From assembly GCA_947495425.1 (NCBI GenBank), contig CANLYR010000011.1:1-64000 (forward strand): a stretch of 64,000 nucleotides of DNA. The letters run 5' to 3'. Made by a program: the position numbers and the translations under genes. Each line of letters begins with the position of its first letter. The stretch's first letter is position 1. The stretch comes from an uncultured Aquimarina sp. (GTDB lineage: Bacteria; Bacteroidota; Bacteroidia; Flavobacteriales; Flavobacteriaceae). The notes under the pieces are model-generated. The model saw only the letters and a program-made list of their open reading frames with translations. It was not told the origin of the DNA and did no database searches. Below are positions 45,100 to 55,052 of the stretch, piece by piece.

Positions 45100-46707
45100 T
45101 TATTTTGGCTTTACATTTTCATCGTATGTTGCAGAGTTTCCACTTCCTCCAGGGGCTCCAAATGCCGCCTCCTGGTCGGGAACATCCCAGTAATCCAAGT
45201 AGTTATAATTAAATGTTGCATTAGTGTTGAGGTTTCCAGTAGCATCAAGTACTACAGCACCTGTCTTTCCTCCTCCCTGGCTAGTAGGTTCTGTAACTCT
45301 CCATCTTCTCGCATCATAGAAGCCTACACCCCGCAATAATAACCCTATTCTTCTTTCTCTTCTTAGTTCTTCTAATGCTCCTGTTTGGTTTAATCCAGTT
45401 CCTGCTACAGCTCCCAATTCGGCATTTTGATGTTGTCTGATATTATCAATGATAGCTAGTCCATCCTCTATCTGTCCGCTATAAATTAAGGCTTCAGCCT
45501 TCATCAATTCATTTTCATCATATGTGGCTCCGTAGTAAATATTTATACGCTCATTTATACGAGACGCATAATCTCCATCATTAAATCCCCATCGTGTTCC
45601 ATATTGTATACCTCTTCCACTTCTGTTCACTTGGGCGTTTCTCAATTCTACGATATTATCTGTACGTCTTTTGTCTCCTGATTTAAAATCCTGTACTAAA
45701 CGTTCACTAAGGAAATGCCATCCGATGAGCAGTCGTATTGGAACATTTGCAGAGAGATTAAAATTAATTCCATCTTGTTTAATGATAAACACAAAATCGC
45801 CTGGTAGCAAACCCTCATTGGTAAGTGATTGAATTTCGCTCCATTCTGTCGCAGTCATTTCATCAACCTTTTTATTTACCAGAATATTTCTTGCTTTTAG
45901 GGTATTAATATTACGGATCCACATTTCTTTTGTTAATAGTTGAGACGATGAATTTCCTCTAAAAGAAGAAGGAGCAAATACAGGAGGTATAATCGTAGAC
46001 ATAAATCCCGAAATATCTCCGTCGATTTGATTAAGCTCTTCTATTGCTGCATCGTAATTTATGGTAGCTTCTTCTATCATTCGCTGTCGAGGAACATAAT
46101 TGGTATTTGTAGTATCTGGTTGTGATGTTATAATCCCATCGGTATACATAGAACCGATTCTAGAGTATGCATATCCTTTCCAAAAGTAGGCCCAGGCCTT
46201 GAATGCTTTTCTTTTAAGGTCTGCATCATCTCTTATGTCGATCTTATCTACCAAACTAAGAATATAATTACCTGTATTATTGGTTTTATACATCGTCATC
46301 CATTCATGTGAGAATGCATTTTCTGTTGTTTGCGTTCTTACATTTCTAGTTCTAAGTGCTTCGGGTTGTGGGCCTTCTTGTGGGGGAGTAACCAAGGTAC
46401 CATCATCTAGGGTGATAGATGTTGGTTGATTGACCCAACGAAATGACCAATTCCCAAAAGGAATATAAATTGCGTCAGCCATGCTTTCATGGTACGCATG
46501 TACAAACCAGGCAAAGTTATAATCAAATATTTGATCTGCGTCAGCATCTATACTGGTTTGATATGCTCCTGTTGCCAAAGAAAGCAGACCAGATTCTGTA
46601 TTTAATACATCAAATCTGGGATTATTTAAATTTTGCACCTCTAATTGATCGTTATCACAACTAGAGATTAAAAATGCTATCGTTATAATTAAAATAAACT
46701 GTTTCAT
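45100..46707 (-). CDS. SusD/RagB family nutrient-binding outer-membrane lipoprotein
   Basis: A 535-residue predicted lipoprotein (lipobox FLISSC) downstream of the SusC gene, 100 bases between them. It has the SusD-like pattern: N-terminal QLEVQNLNNPRFDV, an alpha-helical TPR-type middle (FKAWAYFWKGYAYSRIG), LRRERRIGLLLRGVGFYDARRW and a C-terminal region for ligand binding. SusD proteins lie over the SusC barrel and help bind large substrates, usually glycans but also peptides. No glycosidase or anti-sigma gene is adjacent, so the substrate cannot be inferred. Confidence 0.93.
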   Translation of the reverse strand: MKQFILIITIAFLISSCDNDQLEVQNLNNPRFDVLNTESGLLSLATGAYQTSIDADADQIFDYNFAWFVHAYHESMADAIYIPFGNWSFRWVNQPTSITLDDGTLVTPPQEGPQPEALRTRNVRTQTTENAFSHEWMTMYKTNNTGNYILSLVDKIDIRDDADLKRKAFKAWAYFWKGYAYSRIGSMYTDGIITSQPDTTNTNYVPRQRMIEEATINYDAAIEELNQIDGDISGFMSTIIPPVFAPSSFRGNSSSQLLTKEMWIRNINTLKARNILVNKKVDEMTATEWSEIQSLTNEGLLPGDFVFIIKQDGINFNLSANVPIRLLIGWHFLSERLVQDFKSGDKRRTDNIVELRNAQVNRSGRGIQYGTRWGFNDGDYASRINERINIYYGATYDENELMKAEALIYSGQIEDGLAIIDNIRQHQNAELGAVAGTGLNQTGALEELRRERRIGLLLRGVGFYDARRWRVTEPTSQGGGKTGAVVLDATGNLNTNATFNYNYLDYWDVPDQEAAFGAPGGSGNSATYDENVKPK

Positions 46708-46807
46708 CTGTTTATTATTTTATGTGTTATTGATAAACCACCATTACTTACTAGTTATGGGTATATTTTTATGTATTCCCAAAAAGTATGGCATAATTTT
46801 AAACTGT

Positions 46808-49800
46808 TTAGAAACCTACATTAATACCAAAAGAAAAGGATCTAAAATTTGGAAATGCAAATTGATCTAATCCTCTTTCCACCGGATTATTAAAGTTAGA
46901 AGCTGCTTCTGGATCTAAGCCTTTGTAATCGGTCCAGGTTAATAAATTATCCCCAGATACGGTAAGCCGTAAACTTGATATGTCTTTAATAAGGTAACCA
47001 AGATCATAAGATAATCTTACATTTCTTAACCTTAGAAAAGATCCATCCTCTACGAATTCTGCATTGGGAGTATTCGTAGCATATAAATTAGCATAATATG
47101 CCGCCCAAGCTCCGGTTTCTCCATTAATAGTTATAGGTACAGAGACATCTTCATGTAACAAATCTCTATATAACCACTGTCGAGTTTGATTGTAAATATC
47201 ATTCCCTTGTATCCAGTCTAATTGAAAAGAAAAATCCAGATGCTCCATAATATTAAATTCTTGTATGAAGGATAATGTGAAATCCGGAGTAGGATCTCCA
47301 ATTAATTCTTGCTCATCGGTAAGTGCTACTTGTTTTGTGTTTCTATTTACTACATAACCATTGGGGCCAATCTCAAAATTATTTACATCACTATCCTGTA
47401 TGTATCGTGTACCATTACTTCTTGTTTGTGTAAGATCGGTTAATGGAGAGAATCCAAAAAAAGCGCCCACAGGAGCACCTTCTCTAAGAATATGGTTATT
47501 ACCCAAAGGAATATCTAAACCATTGGCAATACTTGCGATATCACTCTGAAAAGTACCAAAATTGAATGTTGAATTCCATTTAAAATTACGCTTATTCACT
47601 ACTGATAGATTTAGCCCTGCCTGTATACCATTAGTTTCTATAGATATAGCATTAGTTAAAATAGCTGCAGAACCTTGTGAGGGTTGTATGTCCAACTCTC
47701 TAATAATATCATCTGAGTCTCTAGTATAGTATGTTGCATTGAGTTCGATTCTATTAAACCAATCGTTTTTACCCGGTGTTAATACGATGTCTGTACCAAA
47801 TTCTAATTCTTGAGAAGTTTGTACGTTCAAATCGGGATTTTGTAATACACCCGGAACAGAAATCGCTCGTGTATTTACGATTTGTCCAGAACTTAGAACT
47901 GGAATCCTATCGAATGGCCCTGGTTGTATACCAGCTTCTCCATATGCAGCTCTTAGTTTAAATTGATTAACTACATCACTTTGTATCAATTCATCAAGTC
48001 GCACATATGCATCTCCTCTGGGAAAGACAAAAGCATCAGATCCTTCGCCAAACGCTGATGACCAATCCACACGTACCCCTCCTGAGATACCAAAGTAGTT
48101 TCCAAAATCAAATTTTTGATTGATCAGATACCCAAAAGTTCTGAATGAACTTTCGAAAGCGGTTGCTGATTGTTGCCCGGTTTGATTCATGTTGATCTCT
48201 GTTGTAAACGTAGGTAGATCTGTGCCTGTTACTGTTATTCTGTCAAAATCTTCTCTACGCCAGTCGTAGGCAATTTGTGTGGATGATGTGATAGGGAAAT
48301 TCCAGTTAAAATCTTCCTCAGTATCAAATCGGATAAACGCAGATAATAGCGAGTTTTGTGTTGTTCCTGTCTCTGGTCTCTCTATTAATGATCCTGTGCC
48401 GGGAATGATCGTTTGTGTTAAGAAAAGAGATTGATTTGCGATAAACTCTCTAAATTGATTCTCATAATGGTCAACACCATATTTATAATCAAGTTCTAAA
48501 AATTTAAAAGGTCTGTAATTAATATTTATATTTTGAATGATTCTTGCCAGATCCGAATTGAATATTCTATTTTCAAAACTGTAAAAAGGATTTACTTCGT
48601 TACCTCCTGTTGGATTAGCGACAAAGTTGCCAATAGCATCTCTAGCAGTATTGTCTACATATTGCGGTACATTTAATGCATTACTCAAGGCGCTATTGAC
48701 ATCGTTGGCACCTGTAATACCACCAGTAGTATTATCACTGCCGATTAATGTAGTGTTTGATGAAACAGACAGCTTATCTGTAATGTCTACATTGATATTG
48801 GTCTTAAAATTAGTTCTTTTAAGTCGCCCAAAAATAACAGACTCTTGATTAAGAAGCGAAGCTGAAGTGAAAAATCGTATTTTTTCACTTCCACCAGAAA
48901 CTGACAATCCTGTTTCCAGAGTGGTAGCAGTATTGAAGACTTGATCTAATTGGTCAAAGGTTTCTTCTCTAAAAGGGGTATTTACTTGTGTGTCGGGAGA
49001 AATTCCTCCTATCGGAGTTGGCCACACTCCTGTAGTTGGATTTGGTGTTAATCTGAATCCATCACGGCCTGCCAAAAATCCATCATTTGTGGTCTCAAAA
49101 AAGTGTTGATCTGTTTTTCCAAAATTTCCTTCTAATGCAGAACTAAAACCTACTCTGGATCGAAGATTAACCTTGATTTTTCCTGCTTTACCTTTTTTTG
49201 TAAAAATCTGAATTACACCATTGGCTCCTTGTGCTCCATAAATCGTTCCCGCAGCGGCACCCTGTATAACCTCAATTCTTTCTACATCATTAAGATCCAG
49301 ATCCGCTAGTCTACTGGATTGATTTGTGATAGATCCGTTATCTAGATTATCAGTATTAATCTGCACCCCATCAACCATAATCATCGGTTGAGAACTGGAT
49401 AATGAATTAATACCTCTAAGCAGTATATTTTGTTGCTGCCCAGGTTGTCCAGAAGTAGACTGAATTCGTGCTCCGGGAACTTTACCTATTAGCGCTTGCG
49501 ATATATCTGCAGCTGGAGCAGGAGTTAAGTCATCGGCAGATACGGTTTCGACTGCAATAGCCACTTTTCTTTTGGCTGTGGCAATACCAACACCCGTAAC
49601 TACAACTTCTTCAAGTGCAAGAGTGTCTTCCAGTAACTGTAGATTAATAGTATTGCTGCCTGCTACTACTACGGAGCGGGTTTCAAAACCTACATAACTG
49701 AATACAATAGTACTCCCGACTGTAGCCTCAATACTGTAGTTTCCATCAAAATCTGTTTGTGCTCCTTGGTTTGTGTCTCGAACAACGATATTCACTCCTG

Positions 49801-49915
49801 GTAGAGGAATACCTTGATTGTCTGTGACGGTTCCTGTTATTACTTTTTGTTGACCTGATACCATACTCGAAACAAAAAGCATAAGCATCACTAAATGGTA
49901 CTGCTGTAATCTCAT
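46808..49915 (-). CDS. SusC/RagA family TonB-dependent receptor
   Basis: A 1035-residue outer-membrane receptor. Its signal peptide is followed by a carboxypeptidase-like domain (ITGTVTDNQGIPLPGVNIVV near residue 25). A plug domain contains GVGIATAKRKVAIAVE, ISQALIGKVPGARIQS and the SusC box NSLSSSQPMIMVDGVQ. A long TonB-dependent barrel ends in SFGINVGF. Energised by TonB, it imports the substrate caught by the neighbouring SusD. The pair forms a minimal two-gene Sus unit without enzymes. The upstream 570 bases hold an AraC remnant but no sigma/anti-sigma pair. Confidence 0.95.
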   Translation of the reverse strand: MRLQQYHLVMLMLFVSSMVSGQQKVITGTVTDNQGIPLPGVNIVVRDTNQGAQTDFDGNYSIEATVGSTIVFSYVGFETRSVVVAGSNTINLQLLEDTLALEEVVVTGVGIATAKRKVAIAVETVSADDLTPAPAADISQALIGKVPGARIQSTSGQPGQQQNILLRGINSLSSSQPMIMVDGVQINTDNLDNGSITNQSSRLADLDLNDVERIEVIQGAAAGTIYGAQGANGVIQIFTKKGKAGKIKVNLRSRVGFSSALEGNFGKTDQHFFETTNDGFLAGRDGFRLTPNPTTGVWPTPIGGISPDTQVNTPFREETFDQLDQVFNTATTLETGLSVSGGSEKIRFFTSASLLNQESVIFGRLKRTNFKTNINVDITDKLSVSSNTTLIGSDNTTGGITGANDVNSALSNALNVPQYVDNTARDAIGNFVANPTGGNEVNPFYSFENRIFNSDLARIIQNININYRPFKFLELDYKYGVDHYENQFREFIANQSLFLTQTIIPGTGSLIERPETGTTQNSLLSAFIRFDTEEDFNWNFPITSSTQIAYDWRREDFDRITVTGTDLPTFTTEINMNQTGQQSATAFESSFRTFGYLINQKFDFGNYFGISGGVRVDWSSAFGEGSDAFVFPRGDAYVRLDELIQSDVVNQFKLRAAYGEAGIQPGPFDRIPVLSSGQIVNTRAISVPGVLQNPDLNVQTSQELEFGTDIVLTPGKNDWFNRIELNATYYTRDSDDIIRELDIQPSQGSAAILTNAISIETNGIQAGLNLSVVNKRNFKWNSTFNFGTFQSDIASIANGLDIPLGNNHILREGAPVGAFFGFSPLTDLTQTRSNGTRYIQDSDVNNFEIGPNGYVVNRNTKQVALTDEQELIGDPTPDFTLSFIQEFNIMEHLDFSFQLDWIQGNDIYNQTRQWLYRDLLHEDVSVPITINGETGAWAAYYANLYATNTPNAEFVEDGSFLRLRNVRLSYDLGYLIKDISSLRLTVSGDNLLTWTDYKGLDPEAASNFNNPVERGLDQFAFPNFRSFSFGINVGF

Positions 49916-50173
49916 AAATTAGATAGTTTTTTTTAAACATTAAGCCTTTGTAATGACCAAAAAGAAAGGCAAGGTGTGTTTTTAAATGGCTAACTCTAAA
50001 TACATTATTCTCTGATTATTCAAACAAAGTTTATGTGGAAAATAATCACCTTGCCTGTCTCTGACTTTTAATCATTGCCTAGTAAAGAAATTGACTATTG
50101 GCGTATCAGAGGTAACCCATTATCAAGATTTACCTTTTTACCGAAGATTTGTTACTGGCTTACCTTAAAGGAG

Positions 50174-50270
50174 TTATGATCCCAAAGACTTAACATACTC
50201 TGATGGAGTAGTTAAATTATATTTTTTGAATGTTTTTTAAATCCACGAAACCTTCTTCATGTTCTTGTCT
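50174..50270 (-). pseudogene. Decayed C-terminal fragment of an AraC-type regulator
   Basis: On the minus strand one frame reads QEHEEGFVDLKNIQK and the neighbouring frame continues TFKKYNLTTPSEYVKSLGS and then a stop at 50174. Joined, they match the end of an AraC-family HTH domain (GF..x..F.K.FKKY..TPSEY). A single frameshift near 50237 separates the parts. Upstream of it no further AraC sequence can be read. I take it as the remains of a regulator that may once have controlled the adjacent susC/susD. The fragment is short, so moderate confidence only. Confidence 0.5.
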
Positions 50271-50468
50271 TAAAATTTAACGAAAGTGTTAGGTATCATT
50301 AACATTTACTCTTTATGGATTCTAAAGCTTTTCAATGTTGATAAGTAATGCTTTAGAAATCGATTTGTAAAATGAAAAATTAAGGGATTCAGTTAACATA
50401 GAATTTAGGATATTAGCAGGTACAATAAAAAGTCGAATGAAGGATACTGAAATAAATAATGTAGATCG

Positions 50469-50476
50469 TATCTTTG
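50469..50476 (+). promoter_or_regulatory. -7 promoter box of the CBS-like gene
   Basis: TATCTTTG, an exact match ending nine bases before ATG 50486. Transcription would begin at about 50481-50483. Confidence 0.6.
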
Positions 50477-50485
50477 CCAAGTTGA

Positions 50486-51880
50486 ATGCCTCATCATAGG
50501 GCTATTAAAATCACAAGAGTGGAATACGCAAAAAATATACTAGAAACCATTGGTAATACCCCATTGGTAAAGATGAATAGTTTGGTAAAAGATGTAGATG
50601 CTTTAGTATTGGCCAAATATGAAACTTTTAATCCTGGGAACTCTGTCAAGGATCGTATGGCAATAAAGATGGTTGAAGATGCTGAAGCAGATGGAAGACT
50701 GAAACCAGGCGGGACTATTATTGAAGGTACATCTGGCAATACAGGAATGGGTTTAGCGTTGGTTGCTGTTGTGAAAGGGTACAAATTGATCTGTGTGATG
50801 GCAGATAAACAGTCCAAAGAAAAAATGGATATTCTAAGAGCAGTCGGAGCCAAGGTTATGGTATGTCCAACCAATGTAGAGCCAGATGATCCAAGATCTT
50901 ACTATTCGGTTTCAAAAAGGTTAGCAGAAGAAACTCCAAACTCATGGTATGTTAATCAGTATGACAATCCATCAAATGCAATAGCGCATTATGAGAGTAC
51001 AGGCCCAGAAATTTGGGAACAAACAAATGGAAAAATCACTCATTTTATTGTAGGTGTTGGTACAGGAGGAACTATATCCGGTGTTGGGAAATATCTCAAG
51101 GAGAAAAACCCAAATATTAAAGTATGGGGGATAGATACTTATGGTTCTGTATTCAAAAAGTATCATGAGACTGGAATTTTTGATGAAAATGAGATCTACT
51201 CCTATATAACTGAAGGAATTGGCGAAGATATTCTCCCTAAGAACGTTGATTTTTCTGTGATTGATGGTTTTACTAAGGTTACTGATAAAGATGCTGCTAT
51301 TTACACACAACGATTAGCTAAAGAAGAAGGGATGTTTTTGGGTAACAGTGCAGGAGCAGCAATAAAAGGGTTACTTCAATTGAAAGAAAACTTTACCAAA
51401 GACGATGTAGTGGTTATTTTATATCATGATCATGGTAGTCGATATGTAGGTAAAATGTTTAATGATGATTGGATGCGTGAGCGAGGTTTTCTTGAAGAAG
51501 AAGTGTCTACAGCTGTAGATTTAATAAAGGATCATGAAGAGAAGCCCTTAGTTACTGTTAAAACCGAAGAATTAGTATCACATGCTATAGAGCGTATGCG
51601 TAAGTTTCAGATCTCGCAAATACCGGTTGTTGATACCGAAGGGTTTGCAGGTTCTGTAGATGAAAGCGCTTTATTTAAAGCCTTTATGGAAGATAAAAAT
51701 ATGGATAGTACACCAATTAGGGAGGTGATGAAAAATCCTTTTCCTGTTGTCGATTCAAAAACATCGCTTGATGATATAGCAAAACTTATAAAAAATGGAA
51801 CGTCGGCCGTTCTTGTTGATTTAGGAAATGGAAAGCATCATATCATTACTAAGTACGACATTATCAGTCATATAAAATAA
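50486..51880 (+). CDS. PLP-dependent cystathionine beta-synthase-like enzyme with C-terminal CBS domains
   Basis: A 464-residue enzyme. The N-terminal fold-type II PLP domain is complete: ILETIGNTPLVKMN, the lysine in NPGNSVKDRMAIKMV (Schiff-base lysine), the phosphate loop GTSGNTGMGLALV and GTGGTISGVGKYLKE. The C-terminal third carries a pair of CBS domains (ERMRKFQISQIPVVD and KNGTSAVLVDLGNGKHHIITKYDII). The reaction is probably serine/O-acetylserine plus homocysteine or sulfide; which one is not decidable by eye. The start is ATG 50486; a GTG at 50519 (giving EYAKNILETIGNTPLV) is a credible alternative. A terminator follows. Confidence 0.93.
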   Translation: MPHHRAIKITRVEYAKNILETIGNTPLVKMNSLVKDVDALVLAKYETFNPGNSVKDRMAIKMVEDAEADGRLKPGGTIIEGTSGNTGMGLALVAVVKGYKLICVMADKQSKEKMDILRAVGAKVMVCPTNVEPDDPRSYYSVSKRLAEETPNSWYVNQYDNPSNAIAHYESTGPEIWEQTNGKITHFIVGVGTGGTISGVGKYLKEKNPNIKVWGIDTYGSVFKKYHETGIFDENEIYSYITEGIGEDILPKNVDFSVIDGFTKVTDKDAAIYTQRLAKEEGMFLGNSAGAAIKGLLQLKENFTKDDVVVILYHDHGSRYVGKMFNDDWMRERGFLEEEVSTAVDLIKDHEEKPLVTVKTEELVSHAIERMRKFQISQIPVVDTEGFAGSVDESALFKAFMEDKNMDSTPIREVMKNPFPVVDSKTSLDDIAKLIKNGTSAVLVDLGNGKHHIITKYDIISHIK

Positions 51881-51903
51881 ATTCTTATATTTAAATATAA
51901 TTT

Positions 51904-51946
51904 CAACCCCTCTACTAGCAATATTAGCTAATATGGGGGTTGTTTT
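51904..51946 (+). terminator. Terminator after the CBS-like gene
   Basis: CAACCCC / GGGGTTG stem (51904-51910 and 51936-51942) with a 25-base loop that contains a further TAGC..GCTA pair, followed by TTTTAT. Confidence 0.7.
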
Positions 51947-52020
51947 ATATCTAAATTTGTGTTGTATTAGTATATATGTTTAGAAGCATGAATAGTATAA
52001 GGATAAAAGGGTAAAAGTAT

Positions 52021-53001
52021 ATGTGTAAGTATGAGTTTGATTTTTCTTGTATAGATAAATTAAGAAGTTATTTTAGATCCCAATTGGATCCAGATAGCAC
52101 TTTAGATCGAATTTATTTTCCGCCCGAGATAGGAGAGGGATATTTATTATATTACAAAATATCTCCTGAAGTTTTTCTTTTCGTTAATAATTATAAAGCA
52201 AATACAGATATAGAATATATCAGAAAACCAATTGAAGAAAAAGATATTATTCTTCATTTTAGAAAGTATGCACTAAACCATCAAATAGAAGAACATCAGA
52301 TTGTAAGTAAATACTCTGATAACTATACCCCGGGCAATATGAGATGTATGGATGCCCGACAAGGAGAACAAGTTTTTATAACCAAAGGAGCTGAAGTTAA
52401 GTCTGCAATGATTGTTTTGAAAAGTTCATACACAAAAGATTATTTCATGAAGAGCAGTGACATGGCTGAGAAAATAGATAGTTATATTCGCTATTCTCAT
52501 CAGCATATTAATAAATTTTACCTTTCTTACAAACAATCAATTTTTTTTGATCAGATAGTACAACCCGATATAGCTAAGGTAGAAAACTATCTCTATTATA
52601 TTGCCAGAGGAATACGGTTATTAGAAACGTTCTGGAAAGATGTTTTGAAATGGGAAACCGAGGGCAATCCTTTTAAGATCAATACCGCCCAGGTAGGCAA
52701 TATTTATAAAGTGAGTAATTACCTCAAGCATAATCTTCATGAACCATTTATTGGTGTAGATCAATTGGCTACTATGGCACATATGAGCCGTACAAATTTC
52801 TTTAATATGTTCAAAGAAATTCATAATCAAACTCCACTTGAATTTTTTAATAACAGGAAACTAGAAAGCTCATATAATATGATATTTAGTGAAGGATTGT
52901 CTATTAAAGAAGTTATGGAGGCACTTAACTATTCTAACTCTTCAAAATTTAGAAAGGCTTTTTTTAATAAATTTCAAATCTATCCTAACATAGTACTGTA
53001 A
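52021..53001 (+). CDS. AraC family transcriptional regulator
   Basis: A 326-residue protein. The last 100 residues are an AraC-type double helix-turn-helix (VSNYLKHNLHEPFIGVDQLATMAHMSRTNFFNMFKEIHNQTPLEFFNNRKLESSYNMIF ... VMEALNYSNSSKFRKAFFNKF). The N-terminal 220 residues are a ligand or dimerisation domain of unrecognised type with no signal peptide. It differs in frame, strand and position from the degenerate AraC fragment at 50174-50270. No target genes are evident; the neighbours are the CBS-like gene upstream and a DUF2851 gene downstream. Confidence 0.9.
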   Translation: MCKYEFDFSCIDKLRSYFRSQLDPDSTLDRIYFPPEIGEGYLLYYKISPEVFLFVNNYKANTDIEYIRKPIEEKDIILHFRKYALNHQIEEHQIVSKYSDNYTPGNMRCMDARQGEQVFITKGAEVKSAMIVLKSSYTKDYFMKSSDMAEKIDSYIRYSHQHINKFYLSYKQSIFFDQIVQPDIAKVENYLYYIARGIRLLETFWKDVLKWETEGNPFKINTAQVGNIYKVSNYLKHNLHEPFIGVDQLATMAHMSRTNFFNMFKEIHNQTPLEFFNNRKLESSYNMIFSEGLSIKEVMEALNYSNSSKFRKAFFNKFQIYPNIVL

Positions 53002-53006
53002 AATAA

Positions 53007-53035
53007 AGAAGGCTGTCAAAAAATGACAACCTTCT
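53007..53035 (+). terminator. Hairpin after the AraC gene
   Basis: AGAAGG-C-TGTCA / TGACA-A-CCTTCT, an 11-bp stem with one C/A mismatch and a 5-base loop. There is no T-run, so it is a weak terminator or an mRNA-stabilising hairpin. Confidence 0.55.
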
Positions 53036-53520
53036 ATAACCTAACACAAACTCAACTTAGCTTAGGGTTTTGATCTTTATATTGTAAAAAATGAATTATT
53101 TCCCATGTAATTCTATGGCAAAGTAAATAAATGTAAATGTAGCAGGGTTTTCCATTAATACATAATATCTTTCCAATAGTACATTTCCCACAAGTATTAA
53201 CTTGATTTTAAGAATTCTAGAGAGCAACCATAGTGTTACAGGCAGGAAAGTTTACTCAATAATTGAGATTTGAATGCTTCGAGGGTTGCCCAGAAGTTGT
53301 TTACCTCTTCGTTAATAATTATTAGTAGGTCAGCACATCTTACTTTTTCTTTAGCCTATTTAATATTATAATAATAGACCTACAGATTAAAATAATTTTT
53401 AGTATTTTGATCAACTATTATACGAGCTACTATATTTTTATCCTACCCACAATATGTGTAGCACGCCTTATTTATTTTTGATAGGCAAATACTAAAAACA
53501 CATAGCTACATATAGAATAC
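53036..53520. other. Intergenic region before DUF2851 gene
   Basis: 485 AT-rich bases. The stretch 53249-53292 shares TTTACTC.ATAAT ... GAGATTTGAATGC..CGAGG.TTG with the 37.2-37.3 kb region, a likely relic of a dispersed repeat. No ORF of note. Confidence 0.45.
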
Positions 53521-54813
53521 ATGAACGAAGATTTTCTGCATTATCTCTGGAAATATAAAAAGTTTGAATTCTCTAATCTAAAAACAACTCGCCAAGAAGA
53601 GATTGTTGTCCAGAAATTAGGTATTCATAATACTGAAAATTCAGGACCGGATTTTTTTGATGCTCGGATAACTATCGAGGATCAAAAATGGGCCGGAAAT
53701 ATAGAAATACATATCAAATCTAGTGATTGGTATGTTCATAATCATGAAATTGATCCTTCCTATGACAATGTGATTCTGCATGTGGTTTGGGATGATGATA
53801 CAGTGGTTTTTAGAAAGGATAACACGATAATACCAACACTACAACTGAAAGACTATATCGACCACGAAGTGTTGACACAATATCATAAACTTTTTGGTAA
53901 CAGTACCAAAGATTGGATCGTATGTGAGCAACAATTACCTATAGAATCAGACTTTATAATATCTAATTGGCAAGAGCGATTATATTTAGAAAGATTAGAA
54001 GAAAAATCTGTTTTGATAATGCAGTTGCTAAAGGATTCAGCAAATGATTGGGAGCTTGTATTGTTTAAACTTATGGCTAAGAGTTTTGGTCTAAAAGTTA
54101 ACGGAGAAGCTTTTTTAAGTCTGGCAAATTCAATTGATTTTTCGATACTTCAAAAATGTAGTAGCGATCTTGATCATTTAGAGGCTCTTTTTTTTGGGCA
54201 GGCAGGTTTGCTTAAAACTAAAAGTGATATTTCATATGTAAAGAAGCTTCAGGAAGCGTACGATTATTTAAAGCACAAATTTCAGATGGATAACAAAGGC
54301 GTTATTCCATTTCAGTTTTTTAGATTGAGACCTCCTAATTTTCCAACGATACGGTTAGCTCAATTTGCTAAGTTATATTTTAAAAACCCTCAGCTTTTCA
54401 GTAAAATTATACAGACTAATACTATTGAAGATTTTTATGAGTTATTTAAAATTAATACGAGTGTCTTTTGGCAAAACCACTATACCTTCGAGAAAGAATC
54501 TGTATCACGAAAGAAAACCTTAACACCATCTTTTATAGAGTTGATTTTAATTAATACGGTAATTCCTATTAAATTTATCTATGCCAGAAGCCAAGGTAGA
54601 AATCCTGAAGACGAGATTTTTGAATTAATAGCTCAATTACCTTATGAAAAAAACACAATAGTTCACAAGTTTTTGTCACTAAAAATACCTGTTGAAAATG
54701 CGATGCAGTCTCAATCAATGATCCAACTCAAAAACAAATATTGTGATCAAAAAGCATGTTTAAAATGCGCTATCGGTAATTATTTACTAAATCAGGATTA
54801 CAATTTAGGATAA
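53521..54813 (+). CDS. DUF2851 family protein
   Basis: A 430-residue soluble protein recognised as DUF2851, a Bacteroidota family of unknown function. Signatures are the N-terminal FLHYLWKYKKF, SGPDFFDARITIEDQKWAGNIEIHIKSSDWY and HNVILHVVWDDD-like segments, and a C-terminal cysteine cluster (YCDQKACLKCAIGNYLL). It is followed, 17 bases after its stop, by a PspC gene and a potassium channel gene, which suggests one transcript. Confidence 0.88.
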   Translation: MNEDFLHYLWKYKKFEFSNLKTTRQEEIVVQKLGIHNTENSGPDFFDARITIEDQKWAGNIEIHIKSSDWYVHNHEIDPSYDNVILHVVWDDDTVVFRKDNTIIPTLQLKDYIDHEVLTQYHKLFGNSTKDWIVCEQQLPIESDFIISNWQERLYLERLEEKSVLIMQLLKDSANDWELVLFKLMAKSFGLKVNGEAFLSLANSIDFSILQKCSSDLDHLEALFFGQAGLLKTKSDISYVKKLQEAYDYLKHKFQMDNKGVIPFQFFRLRPPNFPTIRLAQFAKLYFKNPQLFSKIIQTNTIEDFYELFKINTSVFWQNHYTFEKESVSRKKTLTPSFIELILINTVIPIKFIYARSQGRNPEDEIFELIAQLPYEKNTIVHKFLSLKIPVENAMQSQSMIQLKNKYCDQKACLKCAIGNYLLNQDYNLG

Positions 54814-54830
54814 TATAATTATTTTGCAGC

Positions 54831-55052
54831 ATGCTATTTAATCTAAGACATTTTTTAGAACGAAATGGGTTTTATGTATCCTCTAGACTATCAGATCGAT
54901 TTGGAATACGAACCAAAACAGTACGCCTATTCTTTATTTATTTAACCTTTGCTACAGCTGGTTTGGGGTTTGTAATTTATCTCAATATGGCATTTTGGTT
55001 AAAATTAAAAGATTTGATATATACAAAACGAACTTCAGTATTTGATCTATGA
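54831..55052 (+). CDS. PspC domain membrane protein
   Basis: A 73-residue protein of the PspC type: soluble start (RHFLERNGFYVSSRLSDRFGIRTKTVRLFFIY) and one long membrane helix region (LTFATAGLGFVIYLNMAFWL). PspC-like proteins are membrane partners in envelope stress responses. Its stop codon overlaps the channel gene start (ATGATG; stop TGA at 55050-55052), so translation is coupled. Confidence 0.85.
   Translation: MLFNLRHFLERNGFYVSSRLSDRFGIRTKTVRLFFIYLTFATAGLGFVIYLNMAFWLKLKDLIYTKRTSVFDL

Larger units (their letters stand above)
49916..50485. other. Intergenic region susC / CBS gene
   Basis: 570 bases. The minus-strand stretch 50174-50270 is a decayed AraC fragment (separate entry). The plus strand has an exact -7 box at 50469-50476. 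No clear promoter for susC and no riboswitch is recognised. Confidence 0.4.

Noticed and set aside
49916-50485. Riboswitch upstream of the CBS-like gene
   Set aside because: The promoter box ends nine bases before the start codon, leaving no leader for a riboswitch; no SAM-type consensus is seen.
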